Shown piece after piece: positions 26,666-33,757 of a stretch of 64,000 bases of DNA. Source of the DNA: Rubinisphaera margarita (GTDB lineage Bacteria; Planctomycetota; Planctomycetia; Planctomycetales; Planctomycetaceae); NCBI RefSeq assembly GCF_022267515.1, contig NZ_JAKFGB010000015.1, positions 1 through 64,000 on the forward strand, read 5' to 3'. Positions within the stretch are counted from its first letter, which is position 1, and each line of letters starts with the position of its first letter. A program made the translations under genes and the position numbers. The notes under the pieces are model-generated. The model had not been told where the DNA came from and searched no databases. It saw only the letters and a list, made by a program, of their open reading frames with translations.

Positions 26666-28711
26666 ATGGACGAAGAACTGTCTGTCTGGCTGAGTGGAGC
26701 CGCTGGTTGCCTGGCTCTTGGATTTGGGATCTATAAAGCTCGCTGGGTGATGAAATGCGATCCCGGCGATGCGCACTTGAAGGAGATCGGAGCAGCGGTC
26801 CGGGAAGGTGCTCATGCCTTCCTCTACCGCGAATACCGGGTACTCGCGATCTTCGTCATCGTGGTCGCGGTCATACTCAGTCTGACTTATCAGGCCGAGC
26901 AGCGTCTGGTCGCCTTATCGTTTGCTGTCGGGGCCATGTGTTCGGCGATCGCCGGCTACGTCGGGATGATCATCGCCACCGCGGCAAACATGCGAACCAC
27001 TCAGGCGGCTCGCACGAGTCTGAATGAAGCCCTGCTGGTCGCCTTCTCCGGCGGCACCGTAATGGGAATGTCGGTGGTCGGGCTCGGACTGGTTGGCCTT
27101 TCCGGCCTGCTGCTGGCCTACACCGGTCAATTCGGATTCGACATCCCCGCTCTGACCGAAACCGTGCTCCCCGTGTTGAGCGGGTTTGCCATGGGGGCCA
27201 GCTCGATCGCACTGTTCGCTCGCGTTGGCGGCGGAATTTTCACCAAAGCCGCCGATGTGGGAGCCGACCTGGTCGGGAAAGTCGAAGCCGGCATTCCCGA
27301 AGACTCTCCGCGCAACCCGGCCACGATCGCCGATAACGTCGGGGATAATGTCGGGGATGTCGCTGGCATGGGCGCCGATCTGTTCGAGTCTTACGTGGGG
27401 TCTATCATCGGGGCGATGGTGCTCGGAGCAGCGGCCGGTTCGGTGGAACTGGTTCTCTTCCCACTGATTCTCGCAGGCACCGGGATTCTCTTCTCCATCA
27501 TGGGGACCTTTCTGGTAAAGACGCGTGAAGGAGGCAACCCGCAGACGGCTCTGAATGCGGGAACGCTGGGAGCCGCCTTCGTGATGATTCTTTGCACGCT
27601 GCCTCTCGTGATGTTCCTCATTCCCGAGTCATTCACACTCGACGACACAAGCTATCAGCGATTCGGCGTCTTCGGGGCAGTTGTGGTTGGACTCGTCGCG
27701 GGCGTCTTCATTGGCCTGCTTACCGAATACTACACAGCGGAGAGCCGGGGACCCGCTCGGCGGATCGCCCAGCAGAGCCAGACAGGAGCCGCCACGAATA
27801 TCATCGCTGGTCTCGGGGTCGGGATGGTGTCGACCTGCCTGCCGGTGGTCTGTCTGATCGGAGCCGTTCTGGCCGCATATCATTTCGCCGGACTTTATGG
27901 AATTGCCATCGCCGCGCTCGGCATGCTGGCCACAACCGGAATCCAACTGGCGGTCGACGCCTATGGGCCGATTGCTGACAACGCCGGCGGACTGGCCGAG
28001 ATGTGCGAACTTCCCCCCGAAGTTCGCGGCCGAACCGACAAACTCGATTCCGTCGGCAACACCACGGCGGCCATCGGCAAGGGGTTCGCCATTGGCTCGG
28101 CTGCGTTGACGGCGCTGGCGCTGTTCGCCGCCTTCCGACAACAGACGAACCTGACCGGGATCGATGTCACGAAACCCTCGGTCACGGCCGGACTGTTTCT
28201 GGGCGCGATGTTGCCCTACCTGTTCTCCGCGTTCGCCATGGGAGCCGTGGGGCGAGCCGCGTTCAAGATGATCGAAGAAGTCCGCCGCCAGTTCCGTGAG
28301 ATTCCCGGCATTCTCGAAGGGACCGGAAGACCCGACTATGCCCGCTGCGTCGACATCGCGACCAAAGCCGCGATCCGCGAAATGGCCGTGCCCGCTCTGC
28401 TCGGAATCCTCACGCCCATCGCCATTGGCCTGCTCGGAGGAGCGGAGATGCTGGGCGGTCTGCTGGTCGGCACGACGGCTTCCGGAGTGATGCTGGCTCT
28501 GTTCATGTCAAACGCCGGCGGCGCCTGGGACAATGCCAAGAAGCATATCGAAGCCGACAACTATGGCGGCAAGAACTCCGAAGCTCACAAAGCTGCCGTC
28601 ATCGGCGACACCGTCGGCGACCCCTTCAAAGACACCGCCGGCCCCAGCCTGAACATCCTCATCAAACTGATGAGCGTCGTCGCCCTGGTCATCGCCCCAT
28701 TGCTGGTCTGA
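26666..28711 (+). CDS. hppA: Membrane-bound ion-pumping pyrophosphatase
   Basis: A 681-aa, roughly 16-helix membrane pyrophosphatase that couples PPi hydrolysis to H+ or Na+ export. The catalytic signature DVGADLVGKVEAGIPEDSPR lies at about 196-215, followed by NPATIADNVGDNVGDVAGM. Further acidic motifs are GPIADNAGGLAEM and, near the C-terminus, NAGGAWDNAKKHIE and GDTVGDPFKDTAGPS. The K+-determining segment reads GNTTAAIGKGFAIGSAAL, with alanine where K+-independent enzymes carry lysine, so it should be of the K+-dependent class. Which ion is pumped cannot be decided here. Start ATG 26666 precedes the first helix. It would conserve energy from biosynthetic PPi. Confidence 0.95.
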   Translation: MDEELSVWLSGAAGCLALGFGIYKARWVMKCDPGDAHLKEIGAAVREGAHAFLYREYRVLAIFVIVVAVILSLTYQAEQRLVALSFAVGAMCSAIAGYVGMIIATAANMRTTQAARTSLNEALLVAFSGGTVMGMSVVGLGLVGLSGLLLAYTGQFGFDIPALTETVLPVLSGFAMGASSIALFARVGGGIFTKAADVGADLVGKVEAGIPEDSPRNPATIADNVGDNVGDVAGMGADLFESYVGSIIGAMVLGAAAGSVELVLFPLILAGTGILFSIMGTFLVKTREGGNPQTALNAGTLGAAFVMILCTLPLVMFLIPESFTLDDTSYQRFGVFGAVVVGLVAGVFIGLLTEYYTAESRGPARRIAQQSQTGAATNIIAGLGVGMVSTCLPVVCLIGAVLAAYHFAGLYGIAIAALGMLATTGIQLAVDAYGPIADNAGGLAEMCELPPEVRGRTDKLDSVGNTTAAIGKGFAIGSAALTALALFAAFRQQTNLTGIDVTKPSVTAGLFLGAMLPYLFSAFAMGAVGRAAFKMIEEVRRQFREIPGILEGTGRPDYARCVDIATKAAIREMAVPALLGILTPIAIGLLGGAEMLGGLLVGTTASGVMLALFMSNAGGAWDNAKKHIEADNYGGKNSEAHKAAVIGDTVGDPFKDTAGPSLNILIKLMSVVALVIAPLLV

Positions 28712-28835
28712 TTGAAGCATCCGCGATGCTCCCCCGGGTGCACCGAAAGATCGTGCCTGTTTGGCGGGGGCCGTTTTGCTCTCGGCGGCGAGGAATTTCG
28801 TTGGCATATTGAACGCTCCAGGGTAAAGAGCGTTT

Positions 28836-29047
28836 ATGGCGGAACGCAAACGGACCTATGATGAATTCGCCGCGCTCGTTGAGCAGCAGACGGAGTGATC
28901 GAAAAACTGCGGCGGCGGACCACCGATCTCGTGCAGTTGATCGAAGAGATCCCGCCGCCGCGACCGATCTGCGTCAAACTCACGACCTGGACCGGCGTCT
29001 GCGAGGAATGCGGCCGGGAAGTGGAGAGCACTCATCCGCTGCAGACA
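28836..29047 (+). pseudogene. IS66-like transposase remnant
   Basis: A 20-codon frame (28836-28898, beginning MAERKRTYDEFAALVEQQTE) overlaps by a frameshift a second frame from 28895. The latter reads VIEKLRRRTTDLVQLIEEIP and then CEECGREVESTHPLQTSTA, which matches the zinc-binding segment of IS66-family transposases (C-x2-C-G-x-x-V-x-x-x-H-P-L-Q-T-S). The catalytic domain is missing, and the frame runs into dispersed repeat B at about 29048. Called a remnant because it is frameshifted and truncated. Confidence 0.5.
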
Positions 29048-29217
29048 TCCACGGCTTGCGGTGTTGGCTTTCTTTGACCCGGCACACATGACGGCGGCGG
29101 CTTGGGCTTTTTGCTCAAGCTCGATCTCACACAGTGTGCTTCTCATTGAGACTGGACGCCTCATGGACCGAAGTCCGACAATGGGCAACTGCCTGTTGCT
29201 CCGCAACCCGGAGATAA
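29048..29217. repeat. Dispersed repeat B, copy 1
   Basis: About 170 bp starting TCCACGGCTTGCGGTGTTGGC and ending GCAACCCGGAGATAA. Copy 2 (29647-29836) and the shorter copy 3 (31159-31260) share most of it, especially the end GTTGCTCCGCAACCCGGAGA. Similar minus-strand open frames run through the copies, but their reading is not preserved as a protein. It marks junctions in the accessory island. Confidence 0.7.
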
Positions 29218-29265
29218 GGATCTCGATTCATTTAAAGAGGCAATGCGTGAACGCTGGGAAGTCTT

Positions 29266-29598
29266 ATGGAATATGAGCAACCTGCCATGAAACAAACATG
29301 CCCAATTTGTGGTTACAAGACCTTGGACGCCCGTTGTGGCTGGGATATTTGCCCGGTCTGTTTTTGGGAGGATGATGTGTTAATCATCGATACCGACAAG
29401 TCGAGCCCTGCTAACGGTGGATTAAAAGTGTCCGAAGCGCAAGCGAATTATATTGTCTTCCGCTGTTGTTCTAGAAAGCATGTGACAGATGTCCGAGAGC
29501 CACGGCCTGACGAAGAACGTGACCCGGTATGGCAACCATTGTCTGAAGCATTTTCCCTAGCAGAATCTTTGCGTTCGGATGGCAATTCCCGACATTGA
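29266..29598 (+). CDS. CPCC-family cysteine-rich protein
   Basis: A 110-aa protein of the CPCC (cysteine-rich CPCC) family, small zinc-ribbon-like proteins often found in immunity-protein neighbourhoods. Visible: CPICGYKTLDARCGWDICPV near residues 11-30 with four paired cysteines, then FWEDDVLIIDTDKSSPANGG, LKVSEAQANY and the late RDPVWQPL. Start could be ATG 29266 (GGGAAG upstream) or ATG 29287. It lies alone between copies 1 and 2 of repeat B, so it seems to have moved with, or between, repeats. No toxin gene is visible beside it. Confidence 0.7.
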   Translation: MEYEQPAMKQTCPICGYKTLDARCGWDICPVCFWEDDVLIIDTDKSSPANGGLKVSEAQANYIVFRCCSRKHVTDVREPRPDEERDPVWQPLSEAFSLAESLRSDGNSRH

Positions 29599-29646
29599 TC
29601 GACTGTGCCCGCTTGAAGGTTTGCAGCCTGGCCGGTCGAGCAGGTT

Positions 29647-29836
29647 TCCACGGCTTGCGGTGTTGGCTTCCTTTGGCGCGGCACGCCTGACGGCGGCGGC
29701 ATTGGCTTTTTGCTCAAACGCGATTGCCCACAGTTTGCTTCGAATTGAGATTGGATGCATCATGGACGGAAGCTCGTCAATGGGCGACTGCCTGTTGCTC
29801 CGCAACCCGGAGATAAACCTCCGGGCTATCCCGCGT
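29647..29836. repeat. Dispersed repeat B, copy 2
   Basis: About 190 bp, the fullest copy. It begins TTCCACGGCTTGCGGTGTTG and ends GAGATAAACCTCCGGGCTAT. Its 3' part matches copy 3 almost exactly (GATTGGATGCATCATGGACG). It separates the CPCC gene from the Imm70 gene pair. Confidence 0.7.
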
Positions 29837-29854
29837 GAAGATCGAAAGGATTAA

Positions 29855-30112
29855 ATGACCGTGGAGTATCGGTATACAAAACATCAAGTCGCACGAGGCA
29901 CGAGAGCCGATGCCGAACGGAACGATGCGTTCTTCCTCTTGAAGAACGTGACTTCATTGCGGCTGACCTATCAGATTCGGCTGCTGACGTTTCGGGCAAA
30001 GGATACTGGACGCAAGTTGGTGATCCGCATTCCGTCGGTTTGCAAGCTCCATCCGGAGCTTCGAGCGTTTCAGAAGGAGCATTCCAAGACAATCCGCATT
30101 GAGAAGGTGTAG
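29855..30112 (+). CDS. Unknown 85-aa protein, partner of Imm70
   Basis: A small basic protein (MTVEYRYTKHQVARGTRADA at the start, KEHSKTIRIEKV at the end) with predicted alternating strands in the middle (LRLTYQIRLLTFRAKDTGRK). AAGGA lies 5-6 nt before the ATG. It ends 3 bp before the Imm70-family gene, so they form a tight two-gene unit. I do not recognise a family. Its basic, compact character would fit a nuclease-like toxin fragment or a DNA/RNA-binding partner, but nothing in the sequence proves that. Confidence 0.55.
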   Translation: MTVEYRYTKHQVARGTRADAERNDAFFLLKNVTSLRLTYQIRLLTFRAKDTGRKLVIRIPSVCKLHPELRAFQKEHSKTIRIEKV

Positions 30113-30115
30113 CCG

Positions 30116-30529
30116 ATGGGACTTTACTTATGTGTGTTTAACGAAGACGAAGAGCTGGAAGGCGTTGAGGTTGGCAGCTATTCCGACTTCGAGTTCTTCC
30201 GAAGCAGCGTGACGGAGCTTTTAGAAGAGGGATCAGCAGGAAGCAGATTTCCTACCCTCATTAACCATGCTGATTCGGATGGTGAATGGTCGCCTGCCGA
30301 GTGCGAAACGCTCAAAGCTGAACTGCTGGCAATTTCAGAAGGGTTTCACCAGCTACCGGGAGTTCAGTTTCGGGCTGAATGGCAACAGGAGGTTGGCGAC
30401 TCCCTTGGACTGAAACCATCGTCTCTCGACGAATCTTTCATCGATGTTGACGGTGAGCCACTTCTGGACCGGCTTGTTCACCTTTGTGATGTCGCAATTG
30501 ATCGGCATTGCCCAATCCTCTTTCAATAG
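30116..30529 (+). CDS. Imm70-family immunity protein
   Basis: A 137-aa acidic protein resembling immunity protein family Imm70 of polymorphic toxin systems: MGLYLCVFNEDEELEGVEVG at the N-terminus, YSDFEFFRSSV, then SRFPTLINHADSDGEWSP and the C-terminal SFIDVDGEPLLDRLVHLC. Such proteins neutralise a cognate toxin in the cytoplasm. No Rhs, YD-repeat or other large toxin gene lies in the window, so this is an orphan immunity gene, a common outcome of toxin-island decay or of stockpiling immunity. It starts 3 bp after the 85-aa gene and is flanked by repeats B and C. Confidence 0.7.
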   Translation: MGLYLCVFNEDEELEGVEVGSYSDFEFFRSSVTELLEEGSAGSRFPTLINHADSDGEWSPAECETLKAELLAISEGFHQLPGVQFRAEWQQEVGDSLGLKPSSLDESFIDVDGEPLLDRLVHLCDVAIDRHCPILFQ

Positions 30530-30965
30530 CAAGACATGAAGATCACGCCCCCGGCATTCGCCTCAACGCCTTGGCAGCTGGCTTCGCTTTGAGCATCATC
30601 ACCGGCGATACCGTGGGCTTGGGCTTCTGTTTCACCTTCGACTGATCCAACGGGTTGACGTTGCTCATGCCGGGCTGAGCCCGCTTGTCATTGCCCAGCG
30701 ACAAGCCTTCCCGCACTGCCCGTTGCTCCGCCAGCCATTTGTGAAACGTCTTCATGCTGGTATCTACGCCGCTGCGGTGTTCTTTCTACCGCTCTCAGCC
30801 TTGATCCTCCCTGATCGGTCGGCGGCTTCGGTTGCTTCCCGTGCGTGCGTGACGATTCGCCGTGCGATAAAGAACAGCACCGCACGGAGCTGCTGCAACA
30901 ACGAGAGCGAGCACCTTGGCTGTCAGAATCAGGTGGCGAAGAATATTTGCACCCCGGACGTCAGC
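30530..30965. other. Decayed accessory DNA
   Basis: No confident gene. A minus-strand frame at 30543-30755 could encode 70 aa (starting MKTFHKWLAEQRAVREGL, basic, proline-rich end); its upstream minus-strand sequence reads LRAVLFFIARRIVTHAREAT, recalling a C-terminal transposase segment. I regard this as mobile-element debris and assign no function. Confidence 0.35.
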
Positions 30966-31022
30966 CAGTGCGCGACGAGTTTAGTGAGTGGAGCAGGGGA
31001 CTGGGAGCGGGGGGTCTGCCAT
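30966..31022. repeat. Dispersed repeat C, copy 1
   Basis: About 57 bp including GAGTGGAGCAGGGGAC, matching 34504-34562 at roughly four of five positions. The two copies bracket the integron-like region on its left and right sides in the same orientation. Confidence 0.6.
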
Positions 31023-31158
31023 GCCAATTTGCGCTCTCAAAAATACGCGCGTCATTCGGAGAGTCTCGAAGATTCGCGTCTCGCTCGTTTTCAGGCGAGG
31101 AGCGTTCGTGGTTCCGTCCTGAACAGGAGAGACGGCAGGCACGGAGACCGGTAAGACG

Positions 31159-31260
31159 CAGCTTGTTTCTCACTGAGATTGGATGCATCATGGACGGAAG
31201 CTCGTCAATGGGCTACTGCTTGTTGCTGCGCAACCCGGAGATAAACCTCCGGGCCATCCC
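31159..31260. repeat. Dispersed repeat B, copy 3 (3' part)
   Basis: Only the 3' hundred bases of repeat B are present, nearly identical to copy 2. The repeat ends exactly where similarity to an integron integrase begins, so the repeat has replaced the 5' part of that gene. Confidence 0.7.
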
Positions 31261-31422
31261 GCCACACACCTGCTGGCAGATGGTTACGACATTCGTACCG
31301 TCCAGGAACTCCTGGGTCACAAGGACGTTCGCACGACGATGATCTACACGCACGTCTTGAACCGAGGCGGACGCGGTGTCCGCAGCCCGGCTGACGGTCT
31401 GACTCGCGATCCAGGTGCGTGA
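31258..31422 (+). pseudogene. intI: Integron integrase C-terminal fragment
   Basis: About 54 codons ending in TGA encode the C-terminus of a tyrosine recombinase of the IntI clade. The sequence ATHLLADGYDIRTVQELLGH contains the box II leucine-glycine-histidine, followed by KDVRTTMIYTHVLN with the catalytic tyrosine, and then GGRGVRSPADGL. The tail G-G-x-G-V-x-S-P is characteristic of integron integrases rather than of XerC/D. The N-terminal four fifths, including the first catalytic arginine and the IntI-specific patch, are gone, replaced by repeat B. The fragment reads toward the small-gene array to its right, an inverted orientation compared with class 1 integrons but one I recall being reported for planctomycete integrons. 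Confidence 0.8.
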
Positions 31423-31512
31423 TATGATGAAACATCCTATCACGCAGCGAAAGTGTTGAAAAAGAAGCAACCAAAGAGTATCATTTGGCTTACGACAATT
31501 GGCGTCCTGCGC

Positions 31513-31519
31513 GTTAGGC
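31513..31519 (+). other. Candidate attI core site GTTAGGC
   Basis: GTTAGGC fits the integron core consensus GTTRRRY exactly. It lies 91 bp after the integrase fragment and 68 bp before the first array gene, where an attI is expected. A 7-mer alone can occur by chance, so this is suggestive only. Confidence 0.35.
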
Positions 31520-31586
31520 TGACAAAGATGCAGCCTACAGGTGATACGTTGATCAATCTATAAACAAGTTCGCATCAATAGAAGCA

Positions 31587-32147
31587 ATGGTAGTTCCAGC
31601 TCGATTTCGCGTCACAAAGCCTACCAAGAAATTGGTGCTCGAGATGACGGAGCTATGTAACTCTATCGAACGAGCATCGAGCGGTTCTACGGAACAGCAT
31701 GAACTCATCGTAAAGTGGAATCAAAAGACGACACGTCCTTACGAACTCCATGAATTTGAAAACTACTGGCGCGCGGTCGATCAAAAGGTGTTCGTAAAGG
31801 AAGCTCTGTGTCCTTCTGCCAAATACGTCGCGGATCTCACTTACCCTGAAGCTCGTGCTATCCTCGAAGAGATCTGTACCGCCGCGTTGCCCGAGCATCT
31901 GATCTCGTATTACATTGACTTTCTCGACCGCCAATTCCCAAACTGCAGAGCGAGTGACTTGATATACTGGCCAGATTGTTGGTTCGATGACCCGTCCATG
32001 ATCCGCGACGTCAATGGAGCATTCAAGTCGGAAGCCAACCTCACAACTGACCAAATTCTTCACTACTTAATGACAAAATCGGATCGCCGTCTTCCGGAAG
32101 CATTTGACGACGTCCAACTTCCATTTCCTATGCCAACGAAATGGTGA
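31587..32147 (+). CDS. Cassette gene 1, unknown 186-aa protein
   Basis: A 186-aa soluble protein I do not recognise. It is moderately charged, with aromatic clusters (PYELHEFENYWRAVDQKVFV near residues 52-71 and SDLIYWPDCWFDDPSM near 130-145) and a helical middle (YPEARAILEEICTAALPEHL). The lower GC than the flanks and the uneven codon use suggest transfer. The stop codon falls only 1 bp before attC-like site A, as usual for integron cassettes. In this context an immunity, modifier or niche-specific protein is conceivable, but nothing identifies it. Confidence 0.6.
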   Translation: MVVPARFRVTKPTKKLVLEMTELCNSIERASSGSTEQHELIVKWNQKTTRPYELHEFENYWRAVDQKVFVKEALCPSAKYVADLTYPEARAILEEICTAALPEHLISYYIDFLDRQFPNCRASDLIYWPDCWFDDPSMIRDVNGAFKSEANLTTDQILHYLMTKSDRRLPEAFDDVQLPFPMPTKW

Positions 32148-32148
32148 T

Positions 32149-32237
32149 GCGAACAAGAAAATGCACCCGAGTTGCCGGTCGGGCGTTTCCTCAAATCAAA
32201 GTCACTTGGCGGCAACCGGGTGATTTTTGTCGTTCGC
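32149..32237 (+). repeat. attC-like site A
   Basis: An 89-bp imperfect inverted repeat. Outer arms GCGAAC/GTTCGC (32149-32154 and 32232-32237) play the R''/R' role. Inner arms CACCCG-AG-TTGCCG and CGGCAA-C-CGGGTG pair except for two extrahelical bases on one side, the hallmark of attC folding. The loop reads GGGCGTTTCCTCAAATCAAA. The R boxes do not fit GTTRRRY fully. It sits 1 bp after a stop codon and 14 bp before the next gene. Confidence 0.6.
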
Positions 32238-32250
32238 CCTCAACGTGACC

Positions 32251-32742
32251 ATGCCGTCGAATTCCCCTGATTCACCGAGTGACCCCGCCTTGCTCGGGTC
32301 CTGGCGTGTAATGTCTACGGACATGATCGTGGGCAAGACCGTATCATTGATCGGAGGACTTCCGGGAGAGTACGTCGAATTTACACCTGACGGACGCTAT
32401 CGAGTGGACCTATTGGATCGCAGGCCCAGCGAGAGTCGATATTCGACTGTCGTCGCGGAACCCAACAACTCGCTCGATGTGTGGTCTGACGGCCTTGAAT
32501 CATTAGTTGCGCAATGCATCTATCAAATAGATCGTGATGAGCTGACCGTGTGTGTTGCAGGCAACCATCGCCAGCGGCCTACGGAAATTCGGCGGGACGA
32601 TGACAAACTCTGGTGCGTCATCACATTTACACGTGCTGAACCGCCAAAGAGACGTAAGCGGGCAAAGTCCGAACCTCTGCTGAAGAATGGGTCGCTCATT
32701 CCTGCAGCTTTCATGAAAGACCCCAACGAAGAATCGAAGTGA
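32251..32742 (+). CDS. Cassette gene 2, TIGR03067-like protein
   Basis: A 163-aa protein resembling the TIGR03067 / lipocalin-like domain frequent in planctomycetes: LLGSWRVMSTDMIVGKTVSL at about residues 14-33, then VEFTPDGRYRVDLLDR, LDVWSDGLESL, and IYQIDRDELTVCVAG at about 90-104 followed by RPTEI. The C-terminus is lysine/arginine-rich. ATG 32251 was chosen over an upstream TTG because it follows the attC-like site. Function of the domain is unknown; it probably binds a small hydrophobic ligand. Flanked by attC-like sites A and B, it forms a complete cassette. Confidence 0.6.
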   Translation: MPSNSPDSPSDPALLGSWRVMSTDMIVGKTVSLIGGLPGEYVEFTPDGRYRVDLLDRRPSESRYSTVVAEPNNSLDVWSDGLESLVAQCIYQIDRDELTVCVAGNHRQRPTEIRRDDDKLWCVITFTRAEPPKRRKRAKSEPLLKNGSLIPAAFMKDPNEESK

Positions 32743-32753
32743 ACGAATCGAGG

Positions 32754-32840
32754 GCGAACAAGGCGGTCAACCCGAGCGGCGGATCGGGCGTTTTCTGAAA
32801 TCAAAGGTTCTTGGCCGCCGCCGGGTTACCTTGGTCGTTC
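32754..32840 (+). repeat. attC-like site B
   Basis: An 87-bp imperfect inverted repeat of the same design as site A. Outer GCGAAC/GTTC arms enclose inner arms AACCCG-AG-CGGCGG and CCGCCG-C-CGGGTT, again with AG bulged opposite a single C. The loop reads GGGCGTTTTCTGAAATCAAA, close to site A though the arms differ in sequence. Conserved structure with compensatory arm changes argues for a folded recombination site. It starts 12 bp after the stop of cassette gene 2. Confidence 0.6.
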
Positions 32841-32864
32841 TGTCGCTTGAAGCATGGACTCGAC

Positions 32865-33137
32865 GTGTCGAAAAATCCTCAAAGTCCCGTTCGACGCGCT
32901 GGTCAGCGTTTGCTGTCAATTGTGATTACAGTACCTGTTGCGGTGCTTGCCGGGCTGGCTGCCGTTTTCCTGCTTGACGCGGTACTTCCCCACGGCAAGG
33001 GTTGGCAGTTGCCTACCATATTCCTGGGTGGATTCATATCGGCAAGTGTGGCCGGTGTTGCTTGCTTGCGTGCCGTCGGAACAGGCCGCGTCTCGGTCCA
33101 GGAAATGGATGACGAACACCCGCTCGACAAGACTTGA
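32865..33137 (+). CDS. Cassette gene 3, small membrane protein
   Basis: About 90 aa from GTG 32865 (VSKNPQSPVRRAG). Two membrane helices are evident: LLSIVITVPVAVLAGLAAVF at about 15-34 and LPTIFLGGFISASVAGVACL at about 49-68, with a charged tail ending DDEHPLDKT. No family recognised. It lies 25 bp after attC-like site B; no matching site follows before the toxin-antitoxin pair, so its own site has probably been lost, although a partial arm (GTGGCCGCGCGC near 33160) is present. Confidence 0.5.
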   Translation: MSKNPQSPVRRAGQRLLSIVITVPVAVLAGLAAVFLLDAVLPHGKGWQLPTIFLGGFISASVAGVACLRAVGTGRVSVQEMDDEHPLDKT

Positions 33138-33197
33138 AACTCGGCACTTTTACTCGAACCTGTGGCCGCGCGCTCGACGTAATGATAGACTGTATCT

Positions 33198-33395
33198 ATG
33201 ACGCTCCAAGAACTTGAAAACTCGATTTCCAAATTGCCACCTGAAGACCTCGCGAAGTTCCGCGAATGGTTTTGGAGATTTGACGCGAAAAACTGGGATA
33301 CCCAGTTCGAGGCAGATGTTTCCGGCGGGAGGCTGGATAGCTTGGCGAACGCAGCAATTCGCGAACATCGAGCGGGCGAATCGACCGAACTATGA
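33198..33395 (+). CDS. Cassette gene 4a, antitoxin-like protein
   Basis: A 65-aa protein starting MTLQELENSISKLPPEDLAK, followed by FREWFWRFDAKNWDTQFEAD and a helix rich in alanine and arginine. This is the typical layout of small antitoxins paired with RelE/ParE toxins: a short helical N-terminus and a toxin-binding tail. Its stop overlaps the start of the next gene by 4 bp (ATGA), giving translational coupling with antitoxin first. The downstream attC-like site C puts the pair inside a cassette. Confidence 0.7.
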   Translation: MTLQELENSISKLPPEDLAKFREWFWRFDAKNWDTQFEADVSGGRLDSLANAAIREHRAGESTEL

Positions 33396-33649
33396 ATCAT
33401 TTTGCGAGCCCTGGGTTCTGGCACTGCTACAAGGCTTTGCCCGCCGAGGTCCGATCGCTTGCGGACAAGAACTTCCGACTATTACGTGAAGACCCTAGCC
33501 ATCCGTCATTGCACTTCAAAAAGGTAGGGCGATATCGTTCCGCACGTGTTGGTCTCCAATACAGAGCATTGGCCGTCGAAGTCGAAGATGGGCTACTCTG
33601 GTTCTGGATTGGAAACCATTCCGAATACGATCGGCTGATCAGCTCGTAG
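33392..33649 (+). CDS. Cassette gene 4b, RelE/ParE-like toxin
   Basis: An 85-aa protein of the RelE/ParE/HigB superfamily appearance: FWHCYKALPAEVRSLADKNF, then DPSHPSLHFKKVGRYRSARV, then YRALAVEVEDGLLWFWIGNH and a terminal EYDRLISS. The central K-K-x-x-x-x-R-S-x-R-V and the late W-F-W-I-G-N-H-x-x-Y-D are typical. Such toxins cleave ribosome-bound mRNA or poison gyrase; which one cannot be told. Toxin-antitoxin pairs are classical stabilising cassettes in large chromosomal integrons, which fits the surrounding structure. Confidence 0.75.
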   Translation: MNHFASPGFWHCYKALPAEVRSLADKNFRLLREDPSHPSLHFKKVGRYRSARVGLQYRALAVEVEDGLLWFWIGNHSEYDRLISS

Positions 33650-33668
33650 CTCATCGGCGATCGCGAAA

Positions 33669-33755
33669 GAACAAAGCGTTGGACGCGGAGCCGCGGGTCG
33701 CGTCTTTTCTGGAGTCAACGTTGGTTGGCCGCGGCCCGGTCAACTCAATCGTCAG
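33669..33755 (+). repeat. attC-like site C
   Basis: An 87-bp imperfect inverted repeat, the most degenerate of the three. Inner arms are GACGCGG-AG-CCGCGG and CCGCGG-C-CCGGTC, keeping the bulged AG of sites A and B, and the loop is related (GCGTCTTTTCTGGAGTCAAC). The outer left arm keeps GAACAAAGC, but the right outer arm has decayed. It lies 19 bp after the toxin stop and 2 bp before the next start codon. Confidence 0.5.
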
Positions 33756-33757
33756 GC

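Noticed and set aside
29557..29805. 82-aa minus-strand frame similar to one at 28856-29206
   Set aside because: The similarity is explained by DNA repeat B; upstream and downstream parts differ and frames are not maintained.
31261..31422. XerC/XerD or phage integrase fragment
   Set aside because: The tail after the catalytic tyrosine (GGRGVRSP) is an integron-integrase feature not found in Xer proteins.
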